Notes: generated by a model from the sequence alone, not told the origin. Positions 54,052 to 64,000 are shown, counted from the first letter of the stretch. The stretch is DNA of 64,000 bases from Papio anubis (GCF_008728515.1 NC_044995.1:15712127-15776126); one strand, 5' to 3'. Numbers and translations: made by a program.

Positions 54052-54540
54052 GTTGGCTGGGCTCGGTGGCTTATGTCTGTAATCCTAGCACTTTGGGAGG
54101 CTGAGGTAGAGGATTGCTTGAGGCCAGGAGTTTTTTTGTTTTGTTTTGGTTTGGGTTTTTTTTTTTTTTTTGGAGACAGAGTCTTGCTCTGTCACCCATG
54201 CTGGACTGCAGTGGCGCGATCTCCGCTCACTACAACCTCCGCTTCCAGGGATCAAACGATTCCTCTGCCTCAGCCCCCTGAGTAGCTGGGATTACAGGCG
54301 CATGCCACCACGCTCAGCTAATTTTTGTATTTTTAGTAGAGATGGGGTTTTACCATGTTGGTCACCCTGGTCTCGAACTCCAACCTCGTGATCTGCCTGC
54401 CTCAGTCTCCCGAAGTGCTGCGATTACAGGCGTGAGCAACCACACCCAGCAAGGTCAGGAGTTTAAGACCAACCTGGCTAACATAGTGAGACCATATCTC
54501 AAAAAAAAAGAAAGAAAGAAAGAAAAGAAAAAAGGAAAAG
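54052..54540 (+). mobile_element. Alu (sense) split by an antisense Alu
   Basis: Head 54052-54130, resumes near 54451 (AAGGTCAGGAGTTTAAGACC) and ends in GAAAGAAAG. The inner element is in inverted orientation. Confidence 0.88.
54132..54450 (-). mobile_element. Inner Alu (antisense)
   Basis: Long T/G-interrupted tail, full Alu, head ACACCCAGC. Confidence 0.92.
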
Positions 54541-54842
54541 AGGCCAGGCATGGTGGCTCCCACCTTTAATTCCAGCACTTACAGGAATGCTGAGGTGGGT
54601 GAATCGCTTGAGTTCAGGAGTTCGAGACCAGCCTGAGCAACATAGTGAAACCCCATCTCTTCAAAAAATAAAAATACAAAAATTAGCCGGGCGTGGTGGT
54701 GCACACCAGTAGTCCCAGTTACTTGGGGGGCTGAGATGGGTAGATGACTTGAGCCCAGGAGGTCAAGGCTGCAGTGAGCTGAGATGGTGCCACTGCACTC
54801 CAGCCTGGGTGACAAAGTGAGAACCTTCTCAAAAAAAAAAGG
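54541..54842 (+). mobile_element. Alu (sense)
   Basis: Head GGCCAGGCATGGTGGCTCCC; A tail. Confidence 0.92.
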
Positions 54843-54972
54843 TAAAGGAAAAGAATATTACATTGGCCAACAGAGACAGAAAACAAATTGGTAGTTGCCA
54901 GGGGCTGGAGGAATGGAGAGTGACTGCTTAATAAGTATGGGGTTTCCTTTTAGGGTAATGAAAACATTCTGA

Positions 54973-55268
54973 GGCCAGGCACAGTGGCTCACGCCTGTAA
55001 TCCCAGCACTTTGGGAGGCCGAGGCGGGTGGATCACCTGAGGTCAGGAGTTCGAGCCAGCCTGGCCAACATGGTCAAACCCCGACTCTACTAAAAATACA
55101 AAAATTAGGTGGGTGTGGTGGTGCATGCCTGTAATTCCAGCTACTCCAGAGGCTGAGGCAGGAGAATCGCTTGAACCCGGGAGGCGGAGGTTGCAGTGAG
55201 CCAAGATCGCTCCACTGCACTCTAGCTGGGTAACAGAGCGAGACTCTGTCTCAAAAAAAAAAAAAAGA
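54973..55268 (+). mobile_element. Alu (sense)
   Basis: Full-length; A tail ends AAAGAAAGAAAAC. Confidence 0.93.
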
Positions 55269-56103
55269 AAGAAAACATTCTGGAACAACACAGAGGTGGT
55301 GATTGCACAACCCTGTGAATGAACTGAATGCCATTGAATTGTACACTTTGAAAAGTCACGTAAATGTATGTTATGTGGCTTTCACTTCAGTGCCAAAAAC
55401 CGAAAGAATACTGGTGGTAGGAAAATGTGTTTGAGTTTTATATGTGGGTGGGATCTTCTACAGTCAGTCCTAGATCAACACGTAAAATATATTTCTTCCT
55501 GCAGATTGCAGTCAACAAAGTGTGAAAAAGGCTTGCCTTGTTACATTTGACCTACTGAGGGCAAACTCTAGGACAGAGTCTCTGCTACGCCCTGAGGTGA
55601 AGAGGACACACCCATTCCTTTGAGCTCAGCCCAAAGATGGCTAAGAAGAAAAGTTTAAAAACAGCCCTCATCGATCAAGTCTTGACCACAAGGCGCCATT
55701 CTGAGCACTTTCGTGAATTAACTTATTTCTTCTCAACACCTATAGAAGCAGGTGCTATTATTAGCCTCATTTTACAGATAAGCAAACTTCTTACTCAGGC
55801 ACAGCAGATGCAAAGTCCTGGAAGGACAAGAGAGCACTTTCTGAAGACATCATCCTTGATTCCTCTCTCTCTTTCAGATTACACATCCATTCCATCAGGA
55901 AATCATGTTGGCTCTGCCTTCCAAGTAGATCCAAGATCTAACCACCTGTTCCCCACCTGTCCCACCCTGGAGCTGCCAAGGGCTGGGAGGGGATTGAGCA
56001 CGAAGTATAGAAGGGAGAATTGGCAAGACATATACATCCCCCAGAGAGGGGGGAATGGGACCAAACCCTGCAGGGTTTTGAAAGCCCATCAAGAAGTTTG
56101 GGT
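55269..56103. other. Unique intronic DNA with a MIR
   Basis: 55690-55830 is a sense MIR (CATTTTACAGATAAGCAAAC). The 194-codon frame at 55637-56221 runs through MIR and Alu sequence and is not a gene. Confidence 0.55.
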
Positions 56104-56400
56104 CCGGGTGCAGTGGCTCACGCCTATAATCCCAGCACTTTGGATGCTGAGGTGGGTGGATCACTTGGGGCCAGGAGTTTGTGAGCAGCTGGCCAACATG
56201 GTGAAACCCTGTCTCTACTAAAAATACAAAAAATTAGCAGGCGTTGGTGGCCGGTGCCAATAGTCCCAGCTACTCAGGAGGCTGAGGCACCAGAATTGCT
56301 TGAACCCAGGAGTGGAGGTTGCGGTGAGCTGAGATCACGCCACTGCACTCCAGCCTGGGTGACAGAGTGAGACTCTATCTCAAAAAAAAAAAAAAAAAAA
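56104..56400 (+). mobile_element. Alu (sense)
   Basis: Full-length with a long A tail. Confidence 0.93.
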
Positions 56401-56762
56401 AGTTTGGACCAAGCATGGAGGAACAAGTAGTGCTTCCTGGAGGAGGGAAGGAGGTTGCCAGGGAAAACAGAGTAGGAATGGTGTTGCAGGCAGAGGCCCA
56501 GCATGATGAGCAAGAGCCCAGAGGAATGGGAAGAACTTCAGTGTGGCTGGAGTGGCCTGAGAGGTAGGGAGACGGACAAGTGGCTGAGGCCGGTGAGGCT
56601 GGGCTGGCAGGGGCCAGTCCCTGCAGAGGGTCAAACACCAGGCTGAGGAGTTCCGCTGTGTCCTGGGACCCTGAGAGGCATGGATGGTTTTGAACAAGGG
56701 AGCGAGAGGAGCAGATGTGTGTATTAGAAAGACCCAGTGGCCGCATCAAAAGGAGACAGGAT
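56401..56762. other. Unique intronic DNA
   Basis: GGAGG-rich unique sequence; no gene or repeat recognised. Confidence 0.45.
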
Positions 56763-57313
56763 TGGCCGGGCGCGGTGGCTCAGGCCTGTAACCCCAGCAC
56801 TTTGGGAGGCCGAGGCCGGTGAATCACCTGAGGTCAGGAGTTTGACACCAGCCTCACAAACATGGCAAAACCCATCTGTATTAAAAATACAAAAATCGAC
56901 CAGGTGCAGTAGCTCACGCCTGTAATCCCAGCACTTTGGGAGGCCAAGGCGGGTGGATCATGAGGTCAGGAGATCAAGACCATCCTGGCTAACACGGTGA
57001 AACCCCGTCTCTACTAAAAATACAAAAAATTAGGCCGGGCGCGGTGGCTCAAGCCTGTAATCCCAGCACTTTGGGAGGCCGAGGCGGGTGGATCACGAGG
57101 TCAGGCGATCGAGACTATCCTGGCTAACATGGTGAAACCCCGTCTCTACTAAAAATACAAAAAACTAGCCGGGCGTGGTGGCAGGCTCCTGTAGTCCCAG
57201 CTACTTGGGAGGCTGAGGCGGGAGAATGGCGTGAACCCGGGAGGCGGAGCTTGCAGTGAGCCGAGATCAGGCCACTGCACTCCAGCCTGGGAGACACAGC
57301 GAGACTCCGTCTC

Positions 57314-57346
<33 letters not shown>

Positions 57347-57690
57347 AAATTAGCCAGACATGGTGGCACGCGCCTGTAGTCCCAGCTACTCGGGAGGCTG
57401 AGGCAGAAGACTCGCTTGAAGCCAGGAGGCGGAGGTTGCAATGAGCTGAGACCGTGCCACTGCACTCCAGCCTGGGTAACAGAGTGAGACTCCATCTCAA
57501 AAAAAAAAAAAAAAAAACAACTAGCTGGCCATGGTGGTACACGCCTATAATCCCAGCTACTTGGGAGGCTGAGGCAGGAGATTCACTTGAACCCAGGAGG
57601 CGGAGGTCACAGTGAGCCAAGATGGTGCCACTGCGCTACAGCCTGGGTGACAGAGTGAGATTCTCTCTAAAACAAGACAAAACAAAAAAA
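56763..57690 (+). mobile_element. Stack of three nested Alus (outermost)
   Basis: Alu A begins at 56763 and is broken at 56895; Alu B begins at 56896 and is broken at 57033; an AluY fills 57034-57340; B resumes 57341-57515; A resumes 57516-57690 (CTAGCTGGCCATGGTGG to CAAAACAAAAAAA). All lie in the same orientation. Confidence 0.85.
57034..57340 (+). mobile_element. AluY (sense), innermost of the stack
   Basis: GGCCGGGCGCGGTGGCTCAA head. Target duplication TACAAAAAATTAG on both sides; long A tail. Confidence 0.92.
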
Positions 57691-57985
57691 ATGGCTCACG
57701 CCTGTAATCCCAACACTTTAGGAGCCCGAGGCAGGCGGATCACAAGGTCAGGAGATCGAGACCAACCCGGCTAACACGGTGAAAGCCCGTCTCCACTAAA
57801 AAAAATACAAAAAATTAGCCAGGCGTGGTGGCGGGCGCCTGTAGTCCCAGCTACTCGAGAGGCTGAGGCAGGAGGATGGCGTGAACCCGGGAGGCAGAGC
57901 TTGCAGTGAGCCAAGATCATGCCACTGCACTCCAGCCTGGGCAACAAAGCGAGACTCTGTTTCAAAAAAATAATAATAAAAAAGA
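57691..57985 (+). mobile_element. Alu (sense), head-truncated
   Basis: Starts at ATGGCTCACGCC right after the stack; tail AATAATAATAAAAAA. Confidence 0.9.
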
Positions 57986-58079
57986 CAGGACCAAAGAAAA
58001 AAAAAAAAAAGATTGGCCAAAACTGGAAGACAAAGAGTCTGGGGAGGACGTGGACCCTATTCCCTTCTCAGCCATTCCT

Positions 58080-58560
58080 CTGCCCGCCCCCTCGTCCTGT
58101 ACTCCACCATTTCTCCCCTGGACTTTGCAGCAGCTTCCTCTCTGGTGTCCTGGTGACCCCCTCTGCCCCTCACAGCCTCTTCTCTTTATGCAGGCAGAGG
58201 AACTCTATGAACCCCTGAATCGGACCCTGTCCCTCCTCTGTTTAGAAGCTTCCCGTGGCTCCCACACAGGGTATAAGCCAGAGGCTTCCCCAGGGCCTAC
58301 AGGCCCTAACTGATCTGCTTCCTCCAACCCCTGACCCCATCTCATGCTGTACCCGCAACACACACACAGGTCCTCCATGACGCCCACACTGGCTGCTTCG
58401 GTCACCCTCACCCACGCCAGGCATGCCCCTCACTAGCAGCGTTGCACTTGCTGTGCTCTCGGGCAACGCTCTTGCCCCAGATCCCCACAGGCCTCCCTGT
58501 CTCCCCTCCTTTACTCAAATGTCATCTTCTCAGTGAGGCTTCCATCATCTTGTTTAAAAG
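58080..58560 (+). mobile_element. L2 fragment
   Basis: AGAAGCTTCCCGTGGCTCCC, CAATGTCATC-type phrases (CTCAAATGTCATCTTCTCAG) and GTGAGGCTTCCATCATC are L2 3'-end phrases. Confidence 0.6.
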
Positions 58561-58567
58561 TACACTC

Positions 58568-58872
58568 TAGGCTAGGTGCAGTGGCTGACACCTGTAATCC
58601 CAGCACTTTGGGAGGCTGAGGTGGGCGGATCACGAGGTCAAGAAATCGAGACCAACCTGGCCAACATGGTGAAACCGTCTCTACTAAAAATACAAAAATT
58701 AGCTGGGCATGGTGGCACACACCTGTAGTCCTACCTACTCAGGAGGCTGAGGCAGGAGAATCGCTTGAACCCAGGAGGCAGAGGTTGCAGTGAGCCAAGA
58801 TCATGCCACTGCACTCCAGCCTGGTGACAGAGCGAGACTCCATCTCAAAAAAGAAAAAAGAAAAAAGAAAAA
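58568..58872 (+). mobile_element. Alu (sense)
   Basis: Head GGCTAGGTGCAGTGGCTGAC; tail (GAAAAAA)n. Confidence 0.92.
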
Positions 58873-58875
58873 AAG

Positions 58876-59177
58876 GACGGGTGCGGTGGCTCACGCCTGT
58901 AATCCCAGCACTTTGGAAGGCCAAGGCAGGCAGATCACCTGAGGTCGGGAGTTCCAGACCAGCCTGACCAACATGGAGAAACCCCGTCTCTACTAAAAAT
59001 ACAAAATTAGCCAGGCGTGGTGGCACATGCCTGTAATCCCAACTACTCAGGAGACTTAGGCAGGAGAATTGCTTGAATCCGGGAGGCAGAAGTTGCAGTG
59101 AGCCAAGATTGAGCCATTGCACTCCAGCCTGGGCAACAAGAGTGAAACTCCGTCTCAAAAGAAAAAAAAAAAAAAGT
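58876..59177 (+). mobile_element. Alu (sense)
   Basis: Head GGACGGGTGCGGTGGCTCAC; A tail. Confidence 0.92.
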
Positions 59178-59182
59178 ACACT

Positions 59183-59482
59183 CTTGGTCAGGCGCAGTGA
59201 CTCACGCCTGTAATCCCAACATTTTAGCAGGCTGAGGGTGGGTGGATCACTTGAGGTCAGGAGTTTGAGACCAGCCTGGGCAACATGGTGAAACCCCGTC
59301 TCTACTAAAAATACAAAAAATTAGCCGGGCATGGTGGTAGTCACCTGTAATCTCAGCTACTCACGAGGCTGAGGCGGGAGAATCACTTGAACCCCAGAAG
59401 CGGAGGTTGCAGGGAGCCGAGATCTTGCCACAGGACTCCATCCTGAGTGACAGAGTGATACCCCATCTCAAAGGAAAAAAAA
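59183..59482 (+). mobile_element. Alu (sense)
   Basis: Head GGTCAGGCGCAGTGACTCAC. AAGTACACTC is found on both sides as target duplication. Confidence 0.92.
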
Positions 59483-59577
59483 GTACACTCCTCCACCCTA
59501 TCCACCCGTTTGTGCTTGTTTTATTTTTCTCCATAGTTCTTACCTCCCTCACTACTACATACTTTACTTATGTATTT

Positions 59578-59870
59578 CTTTTTTTTTTTTTTTTTTTTTT
59601 TGAGACAGTCTCGTTCTGTCACCCAGGCTGGAGTGCAGTGGTGCATGGTCACAGCTCACTGCAGCCTCAAACTCCTGGGCTCAAGTCATCCTCCCACCTC
59701 AGCCTCCTGAGCAGCTGGGACTCCAGGTGCACACTACCACGCCTGACTAATTTTAAACAACTTTTTGTGGAGATAAGGTTGCTTTGTTGCCCAGCCTGGT
59801 CTCAAAGTGATCTTCCCATCTCACCCTGCCAAAGTGCTGGGATTACAGGTGTGAGCCACTGCACCCAGCC
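59578..59870 (-). mobile_element. Alu (antisense)
   Basis: Long T tail, old Alu, head GCACCCAGCC. Confidence 0.92.
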
Positions 59871-59879
59871 GACTCACAT

Positions 59880-60012
59880 CTCGTTTATCACCTGTCTCCT
59901 CCAAAGAGAATGTCAGCACCATGAGGATGGGAGTCTGTTTTACTCCCTGCTATATCCCCAGTGCCTTGAGCAGGGCCTGGCACACAGCAGGCGCTCAATA
60001 AATCATTGGAGA
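59880..60012 (+). mobile_element. L2 3' end
   Basis: CACCATGAGGATGGGAGTCT, CCCCAGTGCCTTGAGCAGGG and GCGCTCAATAAATCATTGG are typical of the L2 tail. Confidence 0.78.
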
Positions 60013-60100
60013 ACTATGAGTGGAAGGGTCAAGGTCTAGGGCAGGAAGCTGGCCTGGAGCTGCAGGGGACAGGTGGATTCCCTGTGGCCCAGAAGATGTC

Positions 60101-60345
60101 TCCTTTTTTTTTTTTCCTTTTTTGAGACAGAGTCTTGCTCTGTCGCCCAGCCTGGAATGCAGTGGCTAAATCTTGGCTCACTGCAACCTCCACCTCCCAG
60201 GTTCAAGTGATTCTCCTGCCTCAGCCTCCCGAGTAGCTGAGAATATAGGCATGTACCACCATGCCTAGCTAATTTTTGTATTTTTAGTAGAGAAGGGGTT
60301 TCACCATGTTGGCCAGGCTGGTCTCGAACACCTGACCTTATGTAT
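60101..60345 (-). mobile_element. Alu (antisense), head lost
   Basis: Stops at ACCTGACCTTATGTATC, where a minisatellite block begins. Confidence 0.9.
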
Positions 60346-60349
60346 CACC

Positions 60350-60907
60350 CCCGCATCACATGCAACCCCTCTGCCTGTGTCCCCTCATCCCACCCTGACC
60401 CCTCTGCCTGCCCTATCCCACCCCTGATCCCTCTGCCTGTGCCCCGACCCTGGCCCTGACCCCCCTGGGCCTCTCCCCTGCTGGCTCTGACCCATCTCCC
60501 CCAGTCTCCCAGTGCTTCCCCATCTGGTCCTGACCTTTTTTTTTTTTTTTTTTTGAGACGAAGTCTTGCTCTTGTCACCCAGGCTAGAGTGCAATGGCGT
60601 GACCTCAGCTCACTGCAACCTCCACCTCCTGGGTTCAAGCGATTCTCCTGCCTCAGCTTCCCAAGTAGCTGGGATTACAGGCACCTGCCACCACACCTGG
60701 CTAATTTTTGTATTTTTAGTAGAGAGCGGGGGTTTCACCATGTTGGCCAGACTGGTCTCGAACTCCTGACCTCAGGTGATCTGCCCGCCTCAGCCTTCCA
60801 GAGTGCAGGGATTATAGGTGTGAGCCACTGTGCCCAGCCTGGCCCTGACATTTCTGAGCTGTCACTGTCTGGAAGTGGGTCTGTCCCTCCACCCCCACCC
60901 AGTGAAC
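60350..60907. repeat. Minisatellite block, left copy (split by an Alu)
   Basis: CCCTGACCCCTCTGCCTGTG-type units at 60355-60536 and a unique end at 60838-60907 match the right-hand block at about 61700-62283. The shared end phrase is GGGTCTGTCC(C/T)TCCACCCC. Confidence 0.85.
60535..60838 (-). mobile_element. Alu (antisense) inside the left minisatellite block
   Basis: Full Alu; CCTGAC(C/A)TTT on both sides as target duplication. The right copy of the block lacks this Alu. Confidence 0.92.
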
Positions 60908-60964
60908 TGCCTCCGCCCACCTGGGCCTCCCAAAGCGCCGAGATTACCGGCCACTGCGCCCAGC
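60908..60964 (-). mobile_element. Alu head fragment (antisense)
   Basis: GGGCCTCCCAAAGCGCCGAG to GCGCCCAGCC only. Confidence 0.8.
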
Positions 60965-61108
60965 CAGATGCCTGCTTTAGCTTGTGTGCTTTTGCATCTT
61001 TCTCTCTCACTCTGTTTCTCTTGCCATGACATGTTCAGTGTCTATCTCCACACCACCTCCCCTATTCCCAGGAGACCACCCTGCCTCTCTGAGCCCCCAG
61101 TGTCCCAC

Positions 61109-61423
61109 CTGGCTCCGCAAGGCTCAGCAGCCACACGGCTGAGGGGCCACGGCCTGGGCACTCCGAGGCTGCCGAAGCTGGCGGAGGGACGCGTCCCCGT
61201 ACTGGATGCCGGATCCCATCCTCTCAGGGTCTAGCTCGCCTGTCGGGGAAGGGGAGAGGTCAGCACTGGTGGCCTGGAGACCCCCAGGCCTGCCCTCCGC
61301 TCCCACTCGGGCCGGTCGGGGCCTCACCTGAGTCAATCTTGTTGAGGATGGTGCGGGCACACTTGAGGAACGCCTCTTCCACGTTCTCACCTGTGAGAGC
61401 GCTGGTCTCCAGAAACATCAGCT
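61109..61423 (-). CDS. RAB4B: RAB4B small GTPase, C-terminal exons (partial gene)
   Basis: RAB4B is a Ras-superfamily GTPase of early and recycling endosomes. Two exons lie in the window on the minus strand: 61423-61328 (96 bases) and 61239-61109, with the stop TGA at 61126-61124. Borders are GT..AG, with the codon for Gly split across GACTCAG|GCGAG. The first exon encodes LMFLETSALTGENVEEAFLK, the G5 (SAL) guanine-specificity loop and the last helix. The second encodes the variable tail ending QPCGC, a C-x-C site for double geranylgeranylation. The other G boxes are on exons beyond 64000. No damage is seen, so the gene is expected to be functional. Confidence 0.95.
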
Positions 61424-61489
61424 CTGCAGGGGCACACACTCTGAGGTCAGGGCCCCAGTCAGTCCCCACCCTCCACTGAGCTCTCACCT

Positions 61490-61680
61490 GCTGACTCTCA
61501 TCCTGTTCCTCCAATGTTCCATCTCTGCTTACCCTCACCTCAGGCCTCTGCGCATGCCATTTCCCTGCCATTGATATCCACTTCCCCATATGCCCACCCA
61601 GCTCTTCCTTCAGAGCTCAGCTCACACAGCTCCTCCTCCAGGAAGTCCTCCCTGACTGCCTAGGCTGGGTAAGGCGCCTA
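61490..61680 (+). mobile_element. L2 fragment
   Basis: CTCTGCGCATGCCATTTCCC, CTCAGCTCACACAGCTCCTC and CAGGAAGTCCTCCCTGACTG are L2 phrases. Confidence 0.7.
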
Positions 61681-61699
61681 CTTAGGGCTCCCACAGCTT

Positions 61700-62283
61700 C
61701 TTGTGGCCCCCTATCCTGGCCCTGACCCCTCTGCTTGTGTCTCCTCATCCTGACCCCAACCCTCTGCCTAGGTCCCCGTTGTACCCCCCAGACCCTTCTG
61801 CCTGGGCCTGCCTCATTCTACCCCTGACCCTTCTGCCTGGGCCTGCCCCATTCCACCCCTGACCCCTCTGCCCATGCTCCCCCATCCCATGCAACCACTC
61901 TGCCTGTGCCCCCCAAACTTGGCCTTGACCTCTCTACCTGGGCTCCCCATCCCACCCCAACCCTCTGCTCATGCTCCCCATTCCATGTAACTCCTTTCCC
62001 TGTGCCCCCTCATCCCACCTGACCCCTCTGCCTCTGCCTGCCTTATCCGAGCCCTGACCCCTCTACCTGTGCCTGCCCTATCCCAGCCCTGACGCCTCTG
62101 CCTGTGTTCTCCATCCCACCCCAATCCCTCTGCCTGCTCCCCCAATCCTGGCCCTGGCCCCTCTGGGGCTCTCCCCTGCTGGCTCTCACCCCTCTCTCCC
62201 GGTGCTTCGCCATCAAGCCCTGACCTTTCTGGGCTGTCACTGTCTGGCAAGCGGGTCTGTCCTTCCACCCCCACCCACTGAAC
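61700..62283. repeat. Minisatellite block, right copy
   Basis: More than a dozen imperfect units of about 30-45 bases based on CCCTGACCCCTCTGCCTGTG, ending in GGGTCTGTCCTTCCACCCCC at 62252. Lies in the RAB4B intron upstream of the last two exons. Minus-strand frames are Gly/Glu/Arg-rich by composition. Confidence 0.88.
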
Positions 62284-62365
62284 TGTGAGCTCCATGCAGG
62301 TTGGGCCTAGGGCTGTCTCCAACACTGTGTCCCTAGCACCATCTAGGACAGGCACAGGCCAACCA
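62284..62365 (+). mobile_element. L2-type fragment
   Basis: GTGAGCTCCATGCAGGTTGG, GTGTCCCTAGCACCATCTAG resemble the L2 3' end. Confidence 0.55.
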
Positions 62366-62569
62366 GAGTCTACCCATCAGCCTCGTGAAAAGGTCCCACA
62401 GTCAGAAAATCAGAGCTGGATTCACACCCACATCTCTCTGATGGCAAAACCTCCTTTAAAACCTGGAGGTTGCAAACCAGGGGAACATAAGCAGATCTCA
62501 AGCCACCAGATGTGGGTGGTTTGGCCAACACAATGTTTTCAAATGAGTTTATACTTGCAAACCTTTTTT

Positions 62570-62870
62570 CTTTGTTTTTTTCTTTGAGACAAAGTATCTC
62601 TCTGTCCCCTAGGCTGGAGTGCAGTGGTGCGATCATAGATCACTGCAGCCTCGAACTTCTGGGCTCAAGTGATCCTCCTGCCTCAACCTCCTGAGTAGCC
62701 CGGACCACAGGCCTATACCACCACACCCAGCTTTTTTTTTTTTCTTTTTTTGTAGAGGTAGGGTCTCCCTCTGTTACACAGGCTGGTCTCAAACTCCTGA
62801 CCTCAAGTGATCCTCCTACCTTGGCCTCCCAAAATGCTGGGATTACAGGTGTGAGCCATTGTGGTTGGCC
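62570..62870 (-). mobile_element. Alu (antisense)
   Basis: TTTTTTTCTTTGAGACAAAG tail; full old Alu. Confidence 0.92.
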
Positions 62871-62979
62871 CTTGCAAGCCTTTTGGTATGGGTTGTCAGT
62901 ATGCTGCACTCCCCTTAACACTAGTGCCTGTTACTCTAGGATCTACCCCATCCCATCTCCTATATTCAAAAATGTGCCT

Positions 62980-63540
62980 TTTGCCAGGTGTGGTGGCTCA
63001 CACCTGTAATCCCAGCACTTTGAGAGGCTGAGGCGGGCAGATCACAAGGTCAGGAGTTCAAGATCAGCCTGGCCAATATGGTGAAACCCCGTCTCTACTA
63101 AAAATACAAAAGTGTGTGGTGGCGTGTGCCTGTAGTCCCAGATACTCGGGAGGCTGAGGCAGAAGAATCACTTGAGGCCGGGCGCCGTGGCTCACGCCTG
63201 TAATCCCAGCACTTTGGGAGACCGAGGCGGGCAGATCACAAGGTCAGGAGATGGAGACCACAGTGAAACCCATCCCTACTAAAAATACAAAAAATTAGCC
63301 GGGCGCGGTGGCGGGCGCCTGTAGTCCCAGCTGCTCAGGAGGCTGAGGCAGGAGAATGGTGTGAACCCGGGAGGCGGAGCTTGCAGTGAGCCGAGATTGC
63401 GCCACTGCACTCCAGCCTGGGCAACAGAGCTAGACTCCGTCTCAAAAAAAAAAAGAAGTTGCAGTGAGCCGAGACTGCACCACTGTACTCCAGTCTGGGT
63501 GACAGAGCAAGACTCCGTCTCAAAAAAAAAAAAAAAAAAA
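62980..63540 (+). mobile_element. Alu (sense) split by an AluY
   Basis: First part 62980-63176; resumes at about 63456 (AAGTTGCAGTGAGCCGAGAC) and ends in a long A tail. Confidence 0.9.
63177..63455 (+). mobile_element. AluY (sense) inside an Alu
   Basis: Head GGCCGGGCGCCGTGGCTCAC, a short deletion near GAGACCACAGTGAAACC, A tail. Confidence 0.92.
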
Positions 63541-63689
63541 CTGCTTTTCACCCAGGGCCATCTGGGGTTGCAATCTCTACATTAAACCAATACCCGGGAA
63601 GGTGCGGTAGGAAGGAAAAAATAGATAAAATAAAATATAATAAAACAATTAATTAAACCAATACCCTGTGCTGCTTCCCCACTGTAGGC

Positions 63690-63870
63690 GAAACCTTAGC
63701 AGCCAATATTAATCTAGCACCTGCTCTGTGGCAGGTGCTGAGGACTTTCCACAGACAATCTCCCTTAATCATCACAGCACACTGTGAGGCGGAAACGCTG
63801 TGATCCCGCTTTCCAGATGAGGAAACTGAGAACCAGCGTAATCACACAGCTCACTGGGGTCAACACTTAG
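63690..63870 (+). mobile_element. MIR (sense)
   Basis: CACTGTGAGGCGGAAACGCT, TTTCCAGATGAGGAAACTGA and CACACAGCTCACTGGGGTC. Confidence 0.82.
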
Positions 63871-63879
63871 GGATTTTTT

Positions 63880-64000
63880 GTTTGTTTTTTGTTTTTGTTT
63901 TTTTTTTGGAGACAGGGTCTTGCTCTGTCTCCCAGACTAGAGTACGATGTTGTGATCACAGCTCACTGAAGTCTTAAACTCTCAGGCTCAGGTGATCCTC
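63880..64000 (-). mobile_element. Alu (antisense), cut by the window end
   Basis: T/G-rich tail, GAGACAGGGTCTTGCTCTGT, then about one arm to the last base. Confidence 0.92.

Larger units (their letters stand above)
52250..61108 (-). other. RAB4B: Probable RAB4B 3'UTR intron, dense in Alu
   Basis: About 8.9 kb between the donor GTGGGAC just after the RAB4B stop and the acceptor near 52250. More than 20 Alu parts in both orientations, plus L2, MIR and MER5 remnants. Confidence 0.55.

Noticed and set aside
55637..56221. 194-codon frame in the RAB4B interval
   Set aside because: Contains MIR and Alu sequence and is not bounded by convincing splice sites.
61700..62283. CRISPR-like spaced repeats
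   Set aside because: Units are imperfect, contiguous and in a primate intron; it is a minisatellite.
61424..64000. Earlier RAB4B exons (G1-G4 boxes)
   Set aside because: No WDTAGQE or NKxD-type coding was found on the minus strand; these exons should lie beyond the window.

Overview
This is nuclear DNA of an Old World monkey (macaque/baboon group). It is packed with primate Alu elements, and the youngest AluY copies carry variants typical of the cercopithecoid lineage (GGCTCAAGCCTG in the head, ATCCGGCCACTGC in the right arm). The window matches the segment of human 19q13.2 that holds RAB4B, EGLN2 and the CYP2T and CYP2F pseudogenes, read here in reverse of the usual chromosome orientation.

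Layout. 1-15.9 kb: intergenic DNA with Alus, a tandem triplication, solo LTRs, MaLR LTRs, a mariner fossil and a G/T-rich tract. 16.0-28.4 kb (+): the 3' half (exons 5-9) of a CYP2F pseudogene. Its intron 6 holds an Alu split by an AluY and by an HML-2 (HERV-K type) provirus, and the provirus carries two further Alus. 28.8-29.7 kb: a solo LTR of the same family. 29.7-36.6 kb: Alus and long purine-rich stretches. 36.7-40.3 kb (+): a nine-exon CYP2T pseudogene with several frameshifts and stops. 40.4-49.7 kb (-): EGLN2 (PHD1, the HIF prolyl hydroxylase), intact, five coding exons, 405 codons, CpG-island promoter. 51.9-64 kb (-): the 3' end of RAB4B, with two terminal coding exons at 61.1-61.4 kb and a probable 3'UTR exon at 51.9-52.2 kb; its other exons lie beyond the window.

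EGLN2 and RAB4B are tandem on the minus strand with about 2 kb between them. EGLN2 meets the CYP2T pseudogene tail to tail. The two P450 relics belong to the CYP2 cluster and make no intact enzyme.

I see no wholly new multi-gene system. The strongest unexpected observations are a decayed copy of part of EGLN2 exon 2 inside EGLN2 intron 2, an overlapping upstream ORF with a strong start context in the EGLN2 leader, the deep transposon nest in the CYP2F relic, loss of the same K-helix glutamate in both P450 relics, and a duplicated minisatellite block that brackets the last RAB4B exons. Exon borders were set by hand from reading frame and splice sites; repeat borders are accurate to roughly 5-15 bases.
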